Of a stretch of DNA of 64,000 nt, positions 1 to 12,400 are shown one piece after another; position 1 is the stretch's first letter; each line of letters begins with the position of its first letter. The translations under genes and the position numbers were made by a program. The notes under the pieces are model-generated. The model was given only the letters and a program-made list of their open reading frames with translations. It was not told where the DNA came from and did not search any database. The stretch is from contig NW_026622919.1 in assembly GCF_023065955.2 (NCBI RefSeq), positions 5,468,501 through 5,532,500 of the forward strand, read 5' to 3'. The DNA is from Ursus arctos (taxonomy: Eukaryota; Chordata; Mammalia; Carnivora; Ursidae).

Positions 1-930
1 GAACAGGGCACAACCACGACCTCCGGGCTCGAGAGCCAGTTCTGGCCACTCCCAGAATCTGGGGACAAAGAACTAGTTCTAGGCCGGCCTGGGAAGTCAT
101 CCCCATCTCCTTCAGATTAGAGGCTGAGTCCACCTGTCCTCTTCCTACCTGAGGTTCCCAGGCCTCAGCCTACTTCGGGTTGGGACAGATTTCTCCCCCT
201 GTATCAGGAAGGAGGGGGCCAAACCTGTCTGGGGAGCATACTTGCGGGTGGAGCAGGAATGCAGAGTCCCAAAGCCCCACCTAGGCTGTGGAGGAACCCC
301 GCGCCAGGGAGTAGCCAGGACGGCGTGCTAAGAGCCTTGGCTGGAGGCATACACCATCCTGCTGGCACTGGGTGGGTCGACATGCACAGGCCTCTGTGTA
401 TGAATGATGAAAATACTGCCCTGCCTTCCTCTGGCCCAACACCAGATTAAAGAGACAGATGTGGCTCTGAATCTTTGTGGGCAATGGATGGCTCTGCCCG
501 AGGGCTCCCAGTCAGTCTGGCCTGGGTCAGCCCGACTGGTCAGGATGATGCAATAGGACAGGTGAGCACAGACTGTGCCAGGGGCTCAGACAGCAGGGAA
601 CAGCCTCACGTGAGGAGCAACTACGTGGAGGAGGCATGCTCCCTGCCTGCGAAAGTTTACAGAAAAAGGGTAAGTATCGGGCACTTGTGTGTTTGCCTTT
701 GGGTCCTGGGATCGAGTCTCATGTTGCTGGACTTATGAGGGGAAGGGCCTCCAGGCTGAACGATCAAGATGCACAGGGACAGGGATAAGCTAGTTGTGTT
801 CAGGTGTCAGAAAAGCGACCAGCTGGACTCAGGAGGAGCAAGGGTGACACAAGGGGCTGGCTGACGAAGAGACACTTCCGGTGGGAGCAGCAGTCTTTCT
901 TACCCTCCGCTGCATCCCACCAGTACCTAC
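1..930 (-). other. CDK3: Last intron of CDK3 (part)
   Basis: Sequence beyond the donor GTAGGT at 930-925 on the minus strand. I looked for the terminal CDK3 exon (QLLQYDPSQR-type start, RFRH-type end) on the minus strand and did not find it, so the intron exceeds 930 bases. No other gene is recognisable here. Confidence 0.6.
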
Positions 931-2537
<1,607 letters not shown>

Positions 2538-3174
2538 AGCCGCAGAGCTGCCCAGGAAACAGAGGGCGCCTGGGGCATTCGCCGCCACACCCAGCACCCC
2601 CGCTGCCCCTCCGGCCCCCACAGAACCCCCTGTCCAGCCCCCACCCGGGCCCAGGCCCGCCACTGCCCCTCCCTCATCCCCAGGAACCCGCCCAACCCAG
2701 GCCTCTCCCCCCTCCCCAGGCAGGAAGGTGCCTGGCTACGGAGCGCGGGAGGGCCCAAACTCCTCAGCAGAGCCCCCACCTCAGCCCCTCAGGGCCCAGG
2801 CTCTGGGGGCCAAGGCTACCCAGAAGGGTGGCCTAGGGGGCTGCAGTCAGCCCCGGGGCAGAAGTCAGGGGTCGGGAAGGGTTTCTGGAGCCACAGTCCT
2901 GCCCTAGGCCGCACGGCCAGGGTGAGGGGCTGTGCCCCAACTGTCTGGGGACGCTCGGCCTCCTCTGAGGGCAGAACTTCGGTGGGGGCAGCCCCCCTGC
3001 GTCCTGAGCCCGCCACCCGGGCCCTGGGGGCCCCTAGCACCCCTCCCACAAACCCCAGCCCAGAAATCACCAGAAACCCTGTGCTCCTGGGGCCTCCCTG
3101 CTGGCAGACTGCCTGCGCGGCGGCTCCCCCTCCTGGTCCCCGCCGGCGCTGCACCACGTGCACACAAGGCAAGG
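2538..3174 (-). promoter_or_regulatory. TEN1-CDK3 intergenic segment and CDK3 5' region
   Basis: GC-rich interval of about 640 bases between the inferred TEN1 cleavage site and the CDK3 start codon. On the minus strand a pyrimidine-rich stretch ending in GGGCAG lies just upstream of the CDK3 ATG (around 2548). It could be the acceptor of an exon carrying 5'UTR and the start codon. No TATA box was seen. In human, TEN1-CDK3 readthrough transcripts are annotated, and the short spacing here would allow the same. Long ORFs on both strands here reflect base composition. Confidence 0.5.
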
Positions 3175-3191
3175 TCTCCCCCACTGGGGCC

Positions 3192-3197
3192 TTTATT
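3192..3197 (-). terminator. TEN1: Poly(A) signal of TEN1
   Basis: AATAAA on the minus strand, 253 bases beyond the TEN1 stop codon. A GT-rich stretch follows (around 3140-3180 on the minus strand), as expected downstream of a cleavage site. The TEN1 3'UTR would be roughly 3449-3175. Confidence 0.7.
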
Positions 3198-3449
3198 CAT
3201 GAGGACCTTCCAGATCCCTCCATATTCCCACTCGAGGCTCAGCCCCCACACCCCACAGCGCAGCCTCCCGCAGGCTCCTGGTGGGGCGACAGGGTGTCTG
3301 GAACAATCCAAATTGGCAACCCCTCCCCTCCGGCTGCAGACAAAGGCTGTCACTCCGGGAAAGGGCCCGCGTCTTCTCAGCTCAGGCATCTCCAGTGGGC
3401 TTGGCCTCGGGAGCAGGTTGGGGGGGACGGTTGCAGGAACTGCCATTTG

Positions 3450-6400
3450 CTACTGGCTGCTGACCCTCTCTTGCTGGTACCGCCTCTGCTCCCGGACGGC
3501 TTGCTCTAACAGGGGCAGATTCATTCCTTCCACACAAGTCAGCACCCGGGCCTTGACCACGGAGCCTCCGTCTGAAAGACACAAGCGCGAGGCACTAGCA
3601 GTGACTGACCCCCGTGCCAGCAGCACACCTCACGGATGCATTCCGGCTGTCTCCCCGGGACTCGCTCTCGGGCTGAGTTTGAAGGACGGCATTTGGGATA
3701 CCGGTAATCTTTCCTACTTGGGCTTCGGAATGGTGGGCCCGGCGCACACTATCACATGTGTCTGGAACTCAGGGGATAGGCTGAAAGTCCCACTTCTCCA
3801 CGGAGGGAGGGCCAGAGAGATGGATCCTCTACCTCCGTCCTTTGTCATCTTATTCCTGCCACCTGTAGGCCCCAAGTGCCCGGGGTTGAGGAGGGGTCTC
3901 AGTCACCATCCCAGTTTTCCATGTGTACTAAAGGAAGGGCCCTCTTGGCATACTGGGCCCCACCGGCATTGGAAACTGGGGCAAAGAGAACCTCATAATT
4001 AGTAAATCCAAGGGGAGGGCTTGGCCTTGTAGGGCAAGTCATGCCACCCTGGAGAGGGGCTGGGAGGTGCTTCTAGCACATGCTGTGTTGACCTGATGGA
4101 AAGATTTGTCAATGCACAGGTGACATCGAGCAGGAAATGCATCTGGGCCTGCCCTAGCAGGTTGGTTGTTGGGTTGTTGTTTTTTTGTAAGTTGGCTCCA
4201 CGTAAGTTGACAGCGCAACTCAACTCACAGCCCTGAGATCAAGACCTGAGCTGAGATCAAGAGTCAGACGCTCAACCAACGGAGCCACCCAGGTGCCCTG
4301 ATTTTTCTTTTCTTTTTTTCGTCCACGTTCTTTACGCTCCCTGGTCATGTCAATGAACACATTCAATGTTCGAGGACATCCTGTTTCCTTCTGATGCGGT
4401 TTTGAGATACAGGCTCTCTGGTTAGATAGGTCATGCCTTGCCTTCCTCCTAGTCTAGACCACTTTCTTTCCTTCCTTCCTTCCTCCCTCCCTTCTTCTTT
4501 TTTTTAAAGTAGGCTCCACACCCAACGTGGGGCTTGACCTCATGACCTCGAGATCAAGAGTTGCACACTCTACTGACCGAGCCAGCCAGGCGCCCCATTT
4601 TTTCGATTTAACATAGTGCGGGGGCAGAATTCAGAGTGTCAGACTGTCTAGATTCCAGCCTTCAACACAGGCAGATGAACTTGTTTGAAACAGGAGGTGG
4701 CCTCTGCGTGCTCAGGTGGTTGGCCCCGGTGCTGGGCTGCAGAAACTGTGCGGCCTACAGAGGAGTGGGTGTGTGAGGCTACCTTGATCCATCCACCTAT
4801 CCAGCAGTGTAGACTGTTGACTCTTTCTGGAGCCCTGCGGCAGGCTCCTCACTCAGCAGGGAGTCTGCTTGAGTTCTCTCTCTCCCCCTGCCCCCCTGCC
4901 CTCTTTAAAAAGAGAAACTTCCTTTGACTTAATTGCACAGAACTTTTTTTTTTTTTTTAAGATTTATTTATTTTGGGGGCACCTGGGTGGCTCAGTCGGT
5001 TATGCGGCTGACTTCAGCTCAGGTCATGATCCCAGCGTCCTGGGATCGAGCTGCACGTTGGACTCCCCACTCAGTGGGGGGTCTGCGTGTCGCTCTGCCC
5101 TTTCCCCTGCTGGCGTTCGCTCTCTCTCTCGCAAAAATAAATTTAAAAATCTTTAAAAGAAGATTTCTTTATTTTAAAGATTTTCTTTATTTTAGAGAGA
5201 CAGAGCACACACGAGGGAGAAGCAGAGGGAGAGGGAGAGAGAACCTGAAGCAGACTCCGCACTGAGCGCAGAGCCCCGCGCCAGGCTCGATCTCATGACC
5301 GCGAGATGATGGCCTGAGCCAAAACCAAGAGTCAGACGCTTAACTAAGCCCCCCAGGCGCCCTGCACAAAACTTCCCTTACATGACGCCCCGTCAGCTCT
5401 TTCCTCCCGCCAGCCTGGGGAAACCCACCCGCCTAGATCCATACTGAGGAACATACTGTTTCTCTCTGTAAATGAAAAACATTATTAAACATGGAAGTGA
5501 CCTTAAGAATATGATTATCGCAAGGGACGAACCAGGCAATTCTGTCAGTCCATCTGCAGGTCCTTGTAACTGGGATGCAAGGGACAGGGTGTGAAGAAAC
5601 ACTGCAGGCAGGGGGAACAGATTCTACAGACAAGACAGCTAGCGTCCTTTAGGGGAATTTCTTTCAAGTTCAACAAACCCGGAGCACCCGAGGGCCTGAA
5701 TGACAAGGACGGTGGGAATGCAACGGGTGGAGGCGCAGGCAGGAGAGAGGGAAGGGGTGATAGGGAAGAACAGATCTTCTTTTAGGGCACCCGCCCCGGC
5801 GGGGGAGGAGGGTCATAGCGAAGTGGGGACACAGGGCAGAAGATGATGACACTGTTACTGTTATTATCTTAATATAGGAGAAGCTTGAGTGATTTCTACG
5901 CTGAGAGGGAAGAGGCAGTGGTAACAGGTTAAGGACTCAGTTGAGAGGGCAAAGTCCCCGTGGGGGCCAGGCCGTGAGTCACAGCACAGGGAAGACCGGC
6001 CCCTCTGCCTCCCAGACAGGAAGAAAGGAGCCACTGGCAGGTGTGGACACAGGTAATTTTAGGAGGGGCTGCTGCTGCGGCCTCCGTTGGACCTGGGACG
6101 TAGGAAGTGAGGCAGTCACTTATGCTGAAAGGGGCAGGGGTCTCCTGTGACAGGTGAGTCCCAAAAACAGCTGTTGCCGATGGTGGGAGAGGGTGGACCG
6201 GGACCCGTGGAGGGCCCCAGCGCGACGAGAGGCCTTGAAATCATGCCAGGAACCCACCGAGCGCGTGAGCCTTCTCCATCAGCAGTCGGTGGGACCTGCG
6301 AGGGCGGAGGGTGGCGCTTTGTCAGGCAGCGGTGATGGAAGGCAAGGGCGGGGACCGTCCGCCAGGAAAGGGGTTGCCATGGCATGAGGCCTGGCTGGAG

Positions 6401-9400
6401 TGGGGGAAAGTGAACAGGAGAGAAGGCGGGAGAAAAAGGAGGAGCCCCAAGTGCACAGGCTGAAGAGCAGGGAGGTACAGGAGTCACGGCTGTAGTCGCA
6501 GGTGGCAGAGGTGTGGCTGTGGCTGTGGCTGGCAGAAGTGGGACAGAACCGGTTGGCCGCAGAGGACAAAGGTGTGAATGGCAAACCCGAGCAGCTAGCA
6601 GGCTGCTGGCCCCACCTCTGGGCCCTGTGGCGTGTGTGACCTGGGAGACTGACCAAGCTCCACCGGGAACTGCTGTCCTGGGAAAGAGCCAGGTTTCAGG
6701 CACGTCCTGGTGAAGGTGAGGGCGTAAAAAGGAGCCTTTCAGGGAGGAGTGAAGTTTCCAGAAGACAGAACAGGAAGCCTTGCGAGGGCCGGGAAGAGCA
6801 GTCAGCTAGGAGAAAACCAGGCAGGGAGGATTTATGGGATTTATGGCAAGGGCTCGAGGGTAGCCTCTCGCTGTAGGCAAGGCCACCTGCAGTGTGGGAA
6901 TTCTCCTAGGGACTCTGGAGCAGAACTGAGGAAAGGCTGCGTCCCAACACCTCCACCCTGGGCAGGAAGCCCTCAGGCTCTTGGATGGTGCCCCAAGCAC
7001 GTGTCAGAGCCAGTGGGTTTCTGACATGGCAGCCATTTCTTCACGTTTTTGGCCTCCTCGGCTCACGCTGTGCACAAATTTCAGGACGGTGACTTTGTTT
7101 ACTTTTCTTTTTAAGTTTTATCTATTTGAGTCATCCCTACGCCCAACGTGGGGCTCGAACACACGACCCCGAGATCAAGAATCACATGCTCTTATGACCG
7201 AGCCAGCCAGGTGCCCCAGAAAGGTGACTTTGGGTGGCCTCTTGTCTGTCCTCAGAGCTGCTAACCTTGCCACCTGACAGACCCATGTCTAGTTGCTGTC
7301 TGTGTCCCACGGGACTCGCGACCTGATGGGGACGGACGCACAGAGGTTTGGAAGCAGCCGGGCAGGAGCGTCGCAGACTAGGGACGGGGAGCGGCCTGCA
7401 TGCTCAGCCCACACTCTGCCCCTCCCTCCTCATTCTTCTTTCCTTCCGTGTGTCAGTTTCAAACGATGAGCACATCTTATTGAGAAATTAGAAATTTAGG
7501 GGGAAATTTTTTCTTTTAAGAAAGAAAAAACACATAGATTGTGATGAAAAGGAGAAGCAGTCAGGTAGCCAGAGGCCCCGGAGAATGCTGCCGGGCCTGA
7601 GGCTCGATCATTCAGGCTGGGGTCTGGGGGACGGAGGCAAGGACACTTGTGAGTGTCACTGCCTGTGCCTTCCAGGTGCCTTGGGGCTGACACATCTGCT
7701 TCTACAGCGTGGCCTTTGGGGCAGGCCCAGGTGTTGCTGGCTGACCCGGGCTGTGCTGCGTTCCTGCCGCGCTTTCAGGGACCACGGAGCGATGCGAGCA
7801 GCCAGTGATAACTATCGTTGCCTGGATTCATGATTTTATCAGGACTTTTAAGGAGGTGCCTTTTGACATTTCCTGCATTTAGGCACTGTGATTCTTCTCT
7901 GAAGAACTTTCCCTCCTCACCTGTGAGCTGTCCCTGAACTATAATCCATTCAGAAAAAGGCAGGGGAAAGATGTTTTAATGCAACCAGGAGGAAGCAATC
8001 GGCCAATTCCAGACGCGAGCTCTCTAATAAATGGCATTAAAAACAAACAAAAGGTGGAGGACAGAACTGTCCCAGAGACTTGGGGTATGGAAGCCAAGTC
8101 CAATAAATGGGTCTGAACTAACCAAGTTTAAAAAGTCACGGAGGGAAGGCAGTGAACACGGACGAGGTATTCGATTATATCAAGCGACAGCTATTTTGTT
8201 GGGTCTGATTGTGGCAATGGTAGAGGCGTATGAGGTGTTTACGGGGAAATGAAATGATGTCAGATTTGTTCCAAAAGACACTAGCAAAATAAATAAATAA
8301 ATGCAGGCGGTGGAGACTCGGCAACAGCAGACGGAGGGTCCGTGCTGAATCTGGGTGATGGCTACAGGGAGGCCCACTCTACCATTCCACTTTTGTGCTC
8401 GTTTGACTCAAAAATAGTAAATGAAAAAAATTACATGTGTTGAACTTACAAAGTTTTTCTTCCGTTTTTCTCCCCACCAGGAATTCTAAATGTCCACTCC
8501 AGGTCCTGTTCTTGTCCTGGCCTGCTGTCCCACCTTAGTTTCAACGCCCCTTTCTATATTTGCAATCGGACCTTAGCATCCTGGACACTGGGCAGTGGGC
8601 TGCTGGGACCTCCCAGGATTCACTGCAGGGCTGCGGGTACAGGTGACCTGGGCTCGAGTCAAAGTGGAAATCATTTGTGCAAAGGTCCTTTGTACCCATT
8701 CCTACCCCTGTTCCGGACACCTCTCTCAAATGAATATGAGGGCAGGTACTCTGTGAACTAACTCAAAGGCTTAAGCCTGAATAAAGATTAATTTTTATTA
8801 AACCAGAGATAATTAAAGTAAGCACCATCTAATAACATTTTTTCTAGCACATTTCATCCAGAGTTAAAAAACATCACGACTTTTAGAAAGGACGGTAGCG
8901 GTATAAAGTAAGAAACATAAATGTTTGCATCCTTTGATAGAGCAATTCTATTTTTAGGAAACTATCCTGAAGAAATAATCAGAAAATGGACAAAGATAGC
9001 ACATGAGGATATTAATCATAGCATTTTTACTATATATCGAGGTAGATAGATAGTTTTTTTAAATCTTTTACTTTTTTTTTTTTTTTTTTTGTAAGTAGGC
9101 TCCATGCCCAGAGTGGGGCCCAATGCAGGGCTTGAACTCGTGACACTGAGATCAAGACCTGAGCTGAGATCAAGTGCCAGACGCTTAACCGACTAAGCCA
9201 CCCAGGTGCCCTGACAGATAGATTTTTTTTAAGATGTTTTTCTCCTCTGGCTATAAAAGCAATACATTTTCATTATAAAATGCTAATAAAATACAAAAAA
9301 ATCCCACAGTCCCACCACCCAGAAATAACTCCTATTAACATTTCGGTGAATATCTTTCAAACTTCTGTGTATATAAAAATATGTATATTGGGGTGCCTGG

Positions 9401-12400
9401 CTGGCTCAGTCCATACAGCATGCGACTCTTGATCTTGGGGTTGTAAGTTCAAGCCACACGTTGGGTATAGAGATTACTTAAAAATAAAGTCTTTAAAAAA
9501 ATGGGATCATACGATACATACTATATCATAAACTGATTGTTCTTAGTAAGATATTATGAACATCGGGGCACCTGGGTGGCTCAGCTGGTGGAGCACCCGA
9601 CTCTTGATTTCGGCTCAGGTCATGACCTCAGAGTCGTGGGATGGAGCCCTGCATTGGGCTCTGCACCGGGCATGGAGACTGCTTGGGATTCTCCTCTCCT
9701 TCCCCCGCTTCCTGCTTCCCCTCGCCCCCTCCTCCTCCCAATGCTCTCATGCTCTCTCCTCTCAAAAAAAAAGGGGGGGGGGCGCCTTGGTGGCTCAGTT
9801 GATGAAGCATCTGCCTTCAGCTCCGGTCGTGATCTCAGGTTCCTGGGATCGAGACCGAGTCAGGCTCTCTGCTCAGCAGGGAGTCTGCTTCTCTAACTCC
9901 CCCTCTGTGCTCTCCCTCTGTCTCTCTCAAATAAAAAAAAAAAAAGAAGATACTGTGAACATCTCTTCATGTCAACCAATATAAATTTACACCATTTTTA
10001 ATGGCTGCATAATATCCTAATGGCTGCATAATATCCTACTGACTGAATATACAATAATTTCTTTATCCAGTAAATGTACACTGTAAGAGCAAAAAATGGA
10101 AATAATATAAATGTGCATGGTCTTGTGAATTGATACACATTTAATCTATAAAATATTATATAGCCATAAAACACTATTATATCTAAAAAATTTTAAAAAC
10201 ATGGAGAAATGTTTACAATATAATGTGAGGACTAAACAACCAGATACAACATTACATAGTATGTATGACATGAACCACGTAAGGGAAGGTGACGCCCAGA
10301 TAGGGAGGCAAAGAATTCATTCAAGTACCTCGGTTTTAAAAAGCAACATTCGGGGGCGCCTGGGTGGCGCAGTCATTAAGCGTCTGCCTTCGGCTCAGGG
10401 CGTGATCCCAGCGCTCTGGGATCGAACCCCACATCGGGCTCCTCTGCTGGGAGCCTGCTTCTTCCTCTCCCACTCCCCCTGCTTGTGTTCCCTCTCTGGC
10501 TGGCTGTCTCTCTCTGTTAAATAAATAAAAATCTTAAAAAAAAAAATGTTTAAAAAAAGAAAAAAAGCAGCCTTCAACTTTTTTTTTTTTTTTTTTAAGA
10601 TCTTATTCATTTATTTGAGATAGCGAGAGAGAGAGCACTAGTGGGGTGTGGGAATCAGAGGGAGAGGGAGAAGCAGACTCCCCGCTGAGCAGGGAGCCTG
10701 ACGTGGGGCTCGATCCCAAGACCCTGGGATCATGACCTGAGCAGAAGGCAGATGCTTCTCTGACTGAGCCACCTGGTGCCCTGCAACCTTCAACTCTTGA
10801 TGCCAGAGAGCTTCTCCCAGGTTGTTGGGATTCCTTCCTTTCTATTTCTCTTACCCTGACTTCCTGGCCTGTTTTTCCAGCCCCATCCTCTCCTTGCCTT
10901 AGTTTTCTCATCTATGGAACAGCGACAGTGGGACTCAGTTTAAGACCTGGTGGGCAAATTCAAAAAGACCGAAGCAAGCCGTGTACTACCAGGCCTGGCA
11001 TGAGGCAAGCCTTCAGAAATTAATGATTTCTCTCCCCTCTCACTAAAGCAGGTCCACTGGGCTGATCACATCCGTTTCCATGAGTCTTTGAACTTGTGGA
11101 CTGATGTGGAAGGGAAGCTAGCCCCAGTGAGGGGCTCCTGTTGGGGCAGAAGCCAGGCCCAGTCCTCACTGAAGACTGCCCCGCCCCGGACCCAGCGTGA
11201 AAGGGGACTGTGAAGCCACGGCTTACCCTGGTGCTCCAGCTCTCCGAGGACAAGGTACAGGGAGTCCACGTGGGCTTGGAAGGGCTCCACCAACTTCGTG
11301 CAGACCAGGATCTGGTGCTCGTCAGATCCGTGCTGAGCTCTCAGGGTCACCCGGGATTGGGTCACGTCATAGAGGCACAACCTGCAGGTTGGGGAAAGTG
11401 CGATCATTTCTGTCCACACACGGAACCACACAAAAAGCTCAAAAGGTTCTGGGAGGCCGATAAACGCAGGGGCCTCTGACCAGAGAAATAAAAACGGCAG
11501 CAACAAGTCGGAAACACTGTTTTCAGTCTATACTGTGAAGGTACAAATGATATGCGGTACAAGCACCTGGTTAAGGAGTGTGGCCGAAAGTATACACTGA
11601 GGTAACAGCACCCCGATTAAGATGTGGCCCATTTCCATCACCCCCAAAAGTTCCCTTGTGCCACTACTCTGAAGTCAATCTCCGCATCTCCCATGCCAGC
11701 CAACCCCTGATCTGCCTTGGTCCCTGCAGGGGCGTTTTCCTGCTCGGGCACCTCCTAGAAAGATCACAACAGCGTGTATCCTTGCGTGTGCAGCTTCTTG
11801 CGGTCCGCATAATGGTTTCGAGATTCGTTTGTGCTGTTGGGTAAATCCGATCCCTTCTGTCGTTCAATTTCACTCTGCTGAAATTATTGAAAATAATTTG
11901 TGTATCCATTCGTCAGACTGTTTGGTTTGCTTCCAGTGTTGGGCTATTAGGAATAAACAGGTATGAACTTTGGTAGACAAATCGCTTTGCTGACACATGT
12001 TTTCATTTCTCTTAGGTAGGTACCCAAGCAGGAGTGCAGGGTCCTAAGGTCAACCTGCCTGTTAACCTCTCAAAGAAACTGCCGAACTGTTTTTCAAAGT
12101 GGTTGTGCTGTTGTACACTCCCAGCAGCGATGTGTGCGGGGTTCCGGTGACTCCACAGCCCGGCCGGTACTTGCTATGGTCAGTCTTTTTAATTTTAGCC
12201 ATCCTAGTGTCCTAGTGGGCATGACAATACCATATCATTGTGGTGTGTGTGTGTTTTTAAAGATTTTCTTTATTTTGGCTATTATTTATTTTATTTTATT
12301 TTATTTTGGGCGCCTGGGTGGCTCAGTCATTAAGCATCTGCCTTCGGCTCAGGTTGTAATCCCAGGGTCCTGGGATCGAGCCCCACCTAGGTTTCCTGCT

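Larger units (their letters stand above)
8800..10345 (+). repeat. Old L1-like sequence broken by SINEs
   Basis: Fragments typical of old L1 3' regions: 'agcaattctatttttaggaa' near 8941, 'cccagaaataactcctatta' near 9320, 'aatggctgcataatatcct' near 10000, and a stretch ending near 10270. Can-SINEs at 9070, 9390, 9565 and 9775 interrupt it. Subfamily assignment would need a repeat library. Confidence 0.6.
3572..11226 (-). other. TEN1: TEN1 intron before the last exon
   Basis: A 7.7-kb intron with no coding exon that I recognise. It holds about a dozen Can-SINE copies, a CT-rich run near 4468-4495 and old LINE-like sequence from 8.8 to 10.3 kb. The stretch 5365-7100 is moderately GC-rich, with several overlapping short ORFs on both strands and no recognisable protein family. 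The stretch 7220-8780 is unique-looking apart from a possible repeat relic at 8030-8420. Confidence 0.7.

Noticed and set aside
1..930. Terminal CDK3 exon
   Set aside because: Minus-strand translations show no match to the conserved C-terminal 41 residues, so the exon is placed outside the window.
9537..9896. ORFs containing LGGSV..HLPSAQVVIPGSWDRAP-like peptides at many sites
   Set aside because: These recurrent peptides are translations of the SINE head and body, not a protein family. They recur near 12300, 17900, 27650, 42140 and elsewhere.
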